This document shows, piece by piece, positions 32,494-36,606 of a stretch of DNA of 36,606 nucleotides. The stretch is from an uncultured Flavihumibacter sp. Lineage in GTDB: Bacteria; Bacteroidota; Bacteroidia; Chitinophagales; Chitinophagaceae. The notes below the pieces were generated by a model, which was not told where the DNA came from, did not search any database, and worked only from the letters and a program-made list of their open reading frames with translations. Positions within the stretch are counted from its first letter, which is position 1. Every line of letters begins with the position of its first letter. Position numbers and translations under genes: made by a program. The DNA is taken from contig CAMLRX010000039.1 of assembly GCA_946482545.1 (NCBI GenBank), positions 1-36,606 of the forward strand, in the 5' to 3' direction.

Positions 32494-34095
32494 TTAATGG
32501 GGATCAGACTTCTTCGCCATCACCATTTCCCCGTTCAGGATGGCTTCGTTGAAACCGTGTTCACGGTATAAACTTTTTTTCAGTTCCACTTTGATGTTTT
32601 TTAGTGGCGCGTGTATCATGAAGTCCTCGATAATGTCGACTACATCGGCATCAATGAAATCGGCGCTGGAGATATCAATCAGCACATAACCATCTTCAGG
32701 AATGGCTTCCAGTCTTTGTTTGATGATGGGTTTGTTGAGGAAGGATACATCTTTCCGGAGGCGGACAAGGTGACGGTTACCATCACTTACCACATGCACG
32801 GCTGTTTTGAAATTGCTGCGCAATACAAAGAACAAACCTACTGCAATACCGATCATGATACCGATCAAAAGGTCAGTAAGGAGGATGGCGCCTATAGTGA
32901 TCACAAATGGCGCAAACTGGTTCCATCCTTTTTTATAGAACTCTTTGAACAAAGATGGTTTGGCCAGTTTGTAACCGGTAAATATCAGGATACCGGCCAG
33001 TGCGGAGAGCGGTATTTTGTTCAGCAAACCAGGAATCAGCGCCGCACAGAGCAGCAACAGCATACCGTGGGTAATGGCAGATATTTTTGTTTTCGCACCG
33101 GAATTCACGTTCGCCGAGGTACGCACGATCACCGAGGTAATTGGCAATCCGCCGATGAGTCCTGAGATCAGGTTACCCGCGCCCTGCGCTTTCAGCTCCC
33201 GGTTGGTAGGGGTTACACGTTGGTAGGGATCCAGTTCGTCCGCTGCTTCAATGTTCAGTAATGTCTCCAGACTCGCTACAATAGCGAGGGTGAGCGCAGT
33301 GGTCCAAACAGCCATATTTGTGAGGTGGCTAAAATCCGGGAAAGAGAAAAAGGAGAGGAACCCTTCCACTGAGGTCGCCACCGGAATGTTCACAAGATGG
33401 GATGCTTTGAGCGCAGTGTCCGGGTTGCTTGAAATAAGGTATTCGTTGATGCCAACAGCCACCAGTACCACCACGAATGGCGAAGGGATCAGCTTAAATA
33501 TCTTAGCTTTCTTCACCAGTACTTTTTCCCACAGTACCTGTATGAGTATGGAGATCACGCCGATTGCCATGGCAACGGGAAGTATATAATTGAGGGAATG
33601 GAAAATTCCTGTGAAAGTGTTTTCACCCCCTTTACCCGCAAATGCTTCGTTGCCTTCGAAATCCGCGTCATACCCTACCAGGTGCGGTAGTTGTTTGAGG
33701 ATCAGGATAAGACCGATTGCGGCCAGCATTCCTTTGATTACACTGCCGGGTACATAGTCGCCAACAACACCTGCTTTCAGGAACCCGAAAATAAGTTGCA
33801 GCGCACCTGCAAGCACTACGGCCAGCAGGAATGCCTCATACACCTGGAGTTTAAGTATTGCAGCCGCTACAATGGCCGTTAAGCCTGCGGCGGGTCCACT
33901 CACGCTCAACTGCGAACCGCTGAGGGTGCCAATAACAATGCCTCCGACAATACCGGCGATTAAGCCTGAAAAAGGAGGTGCGCCCGATGCCAGGGCTATC
34001 CCCAAACACAGTGGTAATGCCACCAGGAACACCACCAGCGCTGAAGGAATATCATTCCCCAGCGAGCTGAAATAATTTTTCGCTTTCTTAACCAT
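32494..34095 (-). CDS. SulP family inorganic anion (probable bicarbonate) transporter
   Basis: A 533-residue inner-membrane SulP transporter with about twelve to fourteen helices (N-terminal DIPSALVVFLVALPLCLGIA, then SQLSVSGPAAGLTAIVAAA, and GGLPITSVIVRTSANVNSGA) and a C-terminal cytoplasmic STAS domain over about the last 100 residues (FLNKPIIKQRLEAIPEDGYV; DISSADFIDADVVDIIEDFM). Family members carry sulfate, bicarbonate or other anions. The adjacent carbonic anhydrase gene points to bicarbonate, as for BicA-type members; sulfate is not excluded because no sulfate-assimilation gene is nearby. The start at 34095 lies 144 bases after the preceding small gene, with two hairpins in that gap. 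Confidence 0.93.
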   Translation of the reverse strand: MVKKAKNYFSSLGNDIPSALVVFLVALPLCLGIALASGAPPFSGLIAGIVGGIVIGTLSGSQLSVSGPAAGLTAIVAAAILKLQVYEAFLLAVVLAGALQLIFGFLKAGVVGDYVPGSVIKGMLAAIGLILILKQLPHLVGYDADFEGNEAFAGKGGENTFTGIFHSLNYILPVAMAIGVISILIQVLWEKVLVKKAKIFKLIPSPFVVVLVAVGINEYLISSNPDTALKASHLVNIPVATSVEGFLSFFSFPDFSHLTNMAVWTTALTLAIVASLETLLNIEAADELDPYQRVTPTNRELKAQGAGNLISGLIGGLPITSVIVRTSANVNSGAKTKISAITHGMLLLLCAALIPGLLNKIPLSALAGILIFTGYKLAKPSLFKEFYKKGWNQFAPFVITIGAILLTDLLIGIMIGIAVGLFFVLRSNFKTAVHVVSDGNRHLVRLRKDVSFLNKPIIKQRLEAIPEDGYVLIDISSADFIDADVVDIIEDFMIHAPLKNIKVELKKSLYREHGFNEAILNGEMVMAKKSDPH

Positions 34096-34142
34096 TTTGA
34101 AACTTTTTAAACGTGCTGAATGATGATATAACGATGAGTCTC

Positions 34143-34195
34143 ATAGCCCCTCATGTGCACAAACGAACACATGGCTATTCCCGCAGAAGCGGAAT
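34143..34195 (-). promoter_or_regulatory. Two hairpins in the leader of the SulP gene
   Basis: Hairpin 1 (34143-34178): ATAGCC and ATGTG pair with CACAT and GGCTAT, 11 bp with a four-base bulge. Hairpin 2 (34177-34195): ATTCC and GC pair with GCGGAAT around an AGAA loop. Neither has a T-tract, so they may be mRNA stability or control elements rather than terminators. They overlap by two bases and so could be alternative structures. Confidence 0.35.
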
Positions 34196-34239
34196 CCTGA
34201 AACCTTTACTGATTACAATAAGAAATAAGGAAGAAAAGG

Positions 34240-34632
34240 TTATGCGATAACCTGTTCGGGAGGTGGTGTGTTCAGTTCAAAATGAACTGCAAGACTTTTT
34301 CCTGTAAAATGAAACTTATGATGTGTAAGGTAAGCATCCGTAGCGGGATGCGCTATTTCACTGTGGTCGTGAAGGTACTCGGAGAGAGAGTTGGAGCCGC
34401 TTTCGGCTCTTTCTTCCGCCATGTTGTTGGCGTTGTTTTCAGAAGTATCATTATCAGGTCCGGGCGGAGCAGGAAGGTCATCGCTCTGGGCGATTTGAAC
34501 CAGGCCTTCCGTATCGGGATAGATAAATACATTACTGATGGTGAGGAAGGCAAGCGCAAACACCATCAGGCCAACGGAGAGGAATTTCCGGGCCATTTGA
34601 AATGGTGATATCTGGTTGGTTGCTTTCATCAT
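34240..34632 (-). CDS. Small His-rich membrane-anchored protein
   Basis: A 130-residue protein with one N-terminal membrane helix or uncleaved signal (about 15-38, FLSVGLMVFALAFLTISNVF), then a Pro/Asp/Asn-rich linker (DDLPAPPGPDNDTSENNANN) and a C-terminal His-rich part (YLHDHSEIAHPATDAYLTHH then KFHF, AVHFEL). The histidines could bind zinc or another metal, but no exact site is recognisable. The start could be the ATG at 34632 or 34629. It precedes the SulP gene by 144 bases on the same strand and may be part of its operon. I do not recognise a family. Confidence 0.7.
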   Translation of the reverse strand: MMKATNQISPFQMARKFLSVGLMVFALAFLTISNVFIYPDTEGLVQIAQSDDLPAPPGPDNDTSENNANNMAEERAESGSNSLSEYLHDHSEIAHPATDAYLTHHKFHFTGKSLAVHFELNTPPPEQVIA

Positions 34633-34671
34633 CAGACGTAAAAATAGGGATGTTCCCCCATAACTGGAACC

Positions 34672-34699
34672 CTGTTAATAAAATTAACAATTTTAACAG
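34672..34699. promoter_or_regulatory. Palindromic site between SulP operon and acs
   Basis: TGTTAAT and ATTAACA (34673-34679 and 34683-34689, loop AAA), with a third half-site making CTGTTAA / TTAACAG (34672-34678 and 34693-34699). It lies between divergent genes, 39 bases from the start of the small gene and about 100 from acs, a good place for a shared operator. The regulator is unknown. Confidence 0.4.
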
Positions 34700-34797
34700 C
34701 CAAACCTTGGATGGATCGCAAAAGAAAAACGTAACTATTTGATTTTGTTCATCCCGGAGGAATGTTTTTACTTTATGGCCTCAAAATGTAACGTGCT

Positions 34798-36606
34798 ATG
34801 TCATATCCCTATCAGATCAAATCTTTTGAAAGCTACAAGGATGCGTACGAGAAAAGTGTAAAAGATCCTGAAGGCTTCTGGGCGGAGATCGCCGCTCATT
34901 TCCAGTGGAGAAAAAAATGGGATAAGGTGCTGAACTGGAATTTCTCTGAGCCGAAAGTGGAATGGTTCGCCGGAGGAAGGCTGAACATCACTGAAAGCTG
35001 TCTCGACCGCCACCTCGAGAAACTCGGGGATAAGCCTGCGATCATCTGGGAACCGAACAATCCCGAAGAAAGAACCCGCGTGGTCACCTACGAACGTTTG
35101 CACAAAAGGGTATGCCAGTTTGCCCAGGTATTGAAAAACAATGGTGTGAAAAAAGGTGACCGCGTATGTATTTATATGGGGATGGTGCCTGAACTGGCTT
35201 ATGCCGTCCTGGCCTGCGCACGCATCGGTGCCATTCACAGCGTTATTTTCGGTGGGTTCTCCGCCCAAAGTATCGCCGATCGCCTGGAAGATGCCAAAGC
35301 TGAGTTTATTGTTACCTGTGATGGTGCTTACCGCGGCGCCAAAGATATTCCCCTCAAAAGTGTGATTGACGATGCGCTTATTGGAAACAAACTCGTGAAA
35401 AGGGTAATCGTTTATACCCGTACCCGTACGCCGGTCAGTATGATCAAGGGGCGCGACGTGTGGTGGGAAGATGAAATGCTGAAAGTGACAGACACGCTGC
35501 CCGTAAACGGTTTCGGCGATGTGGAGGTGATGGATGCTGAAGACCCGCTGTTTATTTTGTACACATCAGGAAGTACCGGAAAACCCAAAGGTGTGGTGCA
35601 TTCCTGCGCGGGATATATGGTGTGGGCGAATTATACCTTTGTGAACGCGTTCCAATACCAACCCGGTCAGGTACACTTCTGTACCGCCGATATTGGCTGG
35701 ATCACCGGACACAGTTACATTCTCTACGGGCCACTGAGCGCAGGCGCAACTTCCATTATGTTCGAAGGTATTCCCACCTGGCCCGATGCCGGACGCTTCT
35801 GGGATATCGTGGACAAATACAAGGTGAATATCCTCTATACCGCGCCCACAGCCATTCGCAGCCTGATGGGCTTCGGACTGGACCCCCTCAAAGACAAAGA
35901 TCTTTCTTCGCTTAAAGTCCTGGGAACAGTAGGTGAACCCATCAATGAAGAAGCCTGGAACTGGTACGATGAACACATCGGCAAAAAACAATGCCCCATT
36001 GTGGATACCTGGTGGCAAACCGAAACAGGTGGCGTAATGATCACCAACCTCGCCGGGGTAACACCCGCCAAACCCTCCTGGGCAACATTGCCTTTGCCCG
36101 GTATCCAACCCATCCTCGTGGATGAAAAAGGGGAAGAGGTAACAGAAGCGGATGAAGACGGACTGATCAAAGGGAACCTTTGCATTAAAGCCCCCTGGCC
36201 CGGCATACTCCGCACCACCTACGGCGACCACGAAAGGTGCCGAACCAATTATTTCGCCACCTACGAAAATCTTTATTTCACAGGTGATGGTGCACTGAAA
36301 GATAAAGATGGTTTTTACCGAATTACCGGTCGCGTGGATGATGTGCTGAATGTGAGTGGTCACCGCATTGGTACCGCCGAAGTGGAAAACGCGATCAATA
36401 TGCACGCCAGTGTGGTGGAAAGCGCAGTAGTAGGTTACCCGCACGACATCAAAGGGCAGGGAATATACGCCTACGTTACCGTGAGCGGCTTCCACGGAGA
36501 TGAAGCCTCCACCCGCCAGGACATCATCCAAACGGTTTCCCGCATCATAGGGCCCATTGCCAAACCCGACAAAATCCAGTTCGTCAGCGGATTACCAAAA
36601 ACAAGA
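34798..36606 (+). CDS. acs: Acetyl-CoA synthetase, 3'-truncated by window edge
   Basis: AMP-forming ligase that activates acetate to acetyl-CoA. The frame stays open from the ATG at 34798 to the last base (603 codons of a usual ~640). Motifs seen: N-terminal FWAEIAAHFQWRKKWDKVLN; nucleotide-binding loop YTSGSTGKPKG at about residue 255; TADIGWITGHSY; GEPINEEAW; DTWWQTETGG; FTGDGALKDKDGFYRITGR with GRVDDVLNVSGHRIGTAE, near residue 510-528. The window ends at LPKTR, just before the SGKIMRR loop bearing the regulatory acetylated lysine. A weak promoter may lie upstream (TTTG 34744-34747, 21-base spacer, TACTTTAT); a purine-rich GGAGGAA at 34756-34762 is too far upstream to act as a ribosome site. 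Divergent from the SulP operon. Confidence 0.97.
   Translation, partial: MSYPYQIKSFESYKDAYEKSVKDPEGFWAEIAAHFQWRKKWDKVLNWNFSEPKVEWFAGGRLNITESCLDRHLEKLGDKPAIIWEPNNPEERTRVVTYERLHKRVCQFAQVLKNNGVKKGDRVCIYMGMVPELAYAVLACARIGAIHSVIFGGFSAQSIADRLEDAKAEFIVTCDGAYRGAKDIPLKSVIDDALIGNKLVKRVIVYTRTRTPVSMIKGRDVWWEDEMLKVTDTLPVNGFGDVEVMDAEDPLFILYTSGSTGKPKGVVHSCAGYMVWANYTFVNAFQYQPGQVHFCTADIGWITGHSYILYGPLSAGATSIMFEGIPTWPDAGRFWDIVDKYKVNILYTAPTAIRSLMGFGLDPLKDKDLSSLKVLGTVGEPINEEAWNWYDEHIGKKQCPIVDTWWQTETGGVMITNLAGVTPAKPSWATLPLPGIQPILVDEKGEEVTEADEDGLIKGNLCIKAPWPGILRTTYGDHERCRTNYFATYENLYFTGDGALKDKDGFYRITGRVDDVLNVSGHRIGTAEVENAINMHASVVESAVVGYPHDIKGQGIYAYVTVSGFHGDEASTRQDIIQTVSRIIGPIAKPDKIQFVSGLPKTR

Noticed and set aside
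35566..36531. Minus-strand open frame of 321 codons
   Set aside because: It is antisense to acs, whose plus-strand frame stays open to the window end with all motifs in order.

Overview
The window is a stretch of chromosome from a member of the Bacteroidota, most likely Chitinophagales/Chitinophagaceae. This rests on: an FtsZ with a Bacteroidota-type C-terminal tail, gldA, a type IX secretion (T9SS) sorting domain, DUF5686 and DUF1361 proteins, near absence of Shine-Dalgarno sites, and promoters of the Bacteroidota form TTG(n18-20)TAnnTTTG. Both ends cut genes: ftsZ on the left (N-terminus missing) and acs on the right (last part missing). No tRNA, rRNA, CRISPR array, insertion sequence or prophage was seen.

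Layout. 1-1515: end of ftsZ with a strong terminator. 1517-2126: a dispersed repeat element (copy A). 2127-5137: two secreted surface proteins, one built of phage-tail-fibre-like modules and one carrying a T9SS sorting domain. 5170-6287: a compact unit made of a palindrome, a good promoter, a leader hairpin, a protoglobin with a signal peptide, a small barrel-like protein and a terminator. 6288-8972: a TPR sensor histidine kinase. 9498-10904: a secreted beta-rich protein sharing an N-terminal module with the 2127 gene. 11030-11225: degraded, inverted repeat copy C.

11452-14852: a five-gene minus-strand operon (membrane protein, winged-helix regulator, creD, diacylglycerol/undecaprenol kinase family, DUF1361). 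14976-17459: a DUF5686 outer-membrane-type protein. 17461-17902: repeat copy B, filling the gap between convergent genes. 17908-20430: two envelope genes of unknown function. 20647-22907: kup potassium transporter coupled to a rhodanese-domain protein. 22870-26113: FUSC membrane protein, nth and a 78-residue protein. 26214-28837: ftsB/divIC-like gene, enolase and gldA. 28965-29963: a YhcG-type PDDEXK nuclease containing a 27-bp palindrome. 29985-31689: an MHS-type transporter with a small membrane partner. 31808-34632: a putative bicarbonate operon (small His-rich protein, SulP transporter, beta-carbonic anhydrase) ending in a textbook terminator, divergent from acs (34798 to the right edge).

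Most of the window is core genome. The most unusual points are the exported protoglobin with its own regulatory region and small partner gene, the family of nested inverted-repeat elements present in three copies, the palindrome inside the yhcG-type gene, and the shared module of the two secreted fibre/beta-rich proteins. All functional statements are from reading sequence and remembered family features; no search was run.
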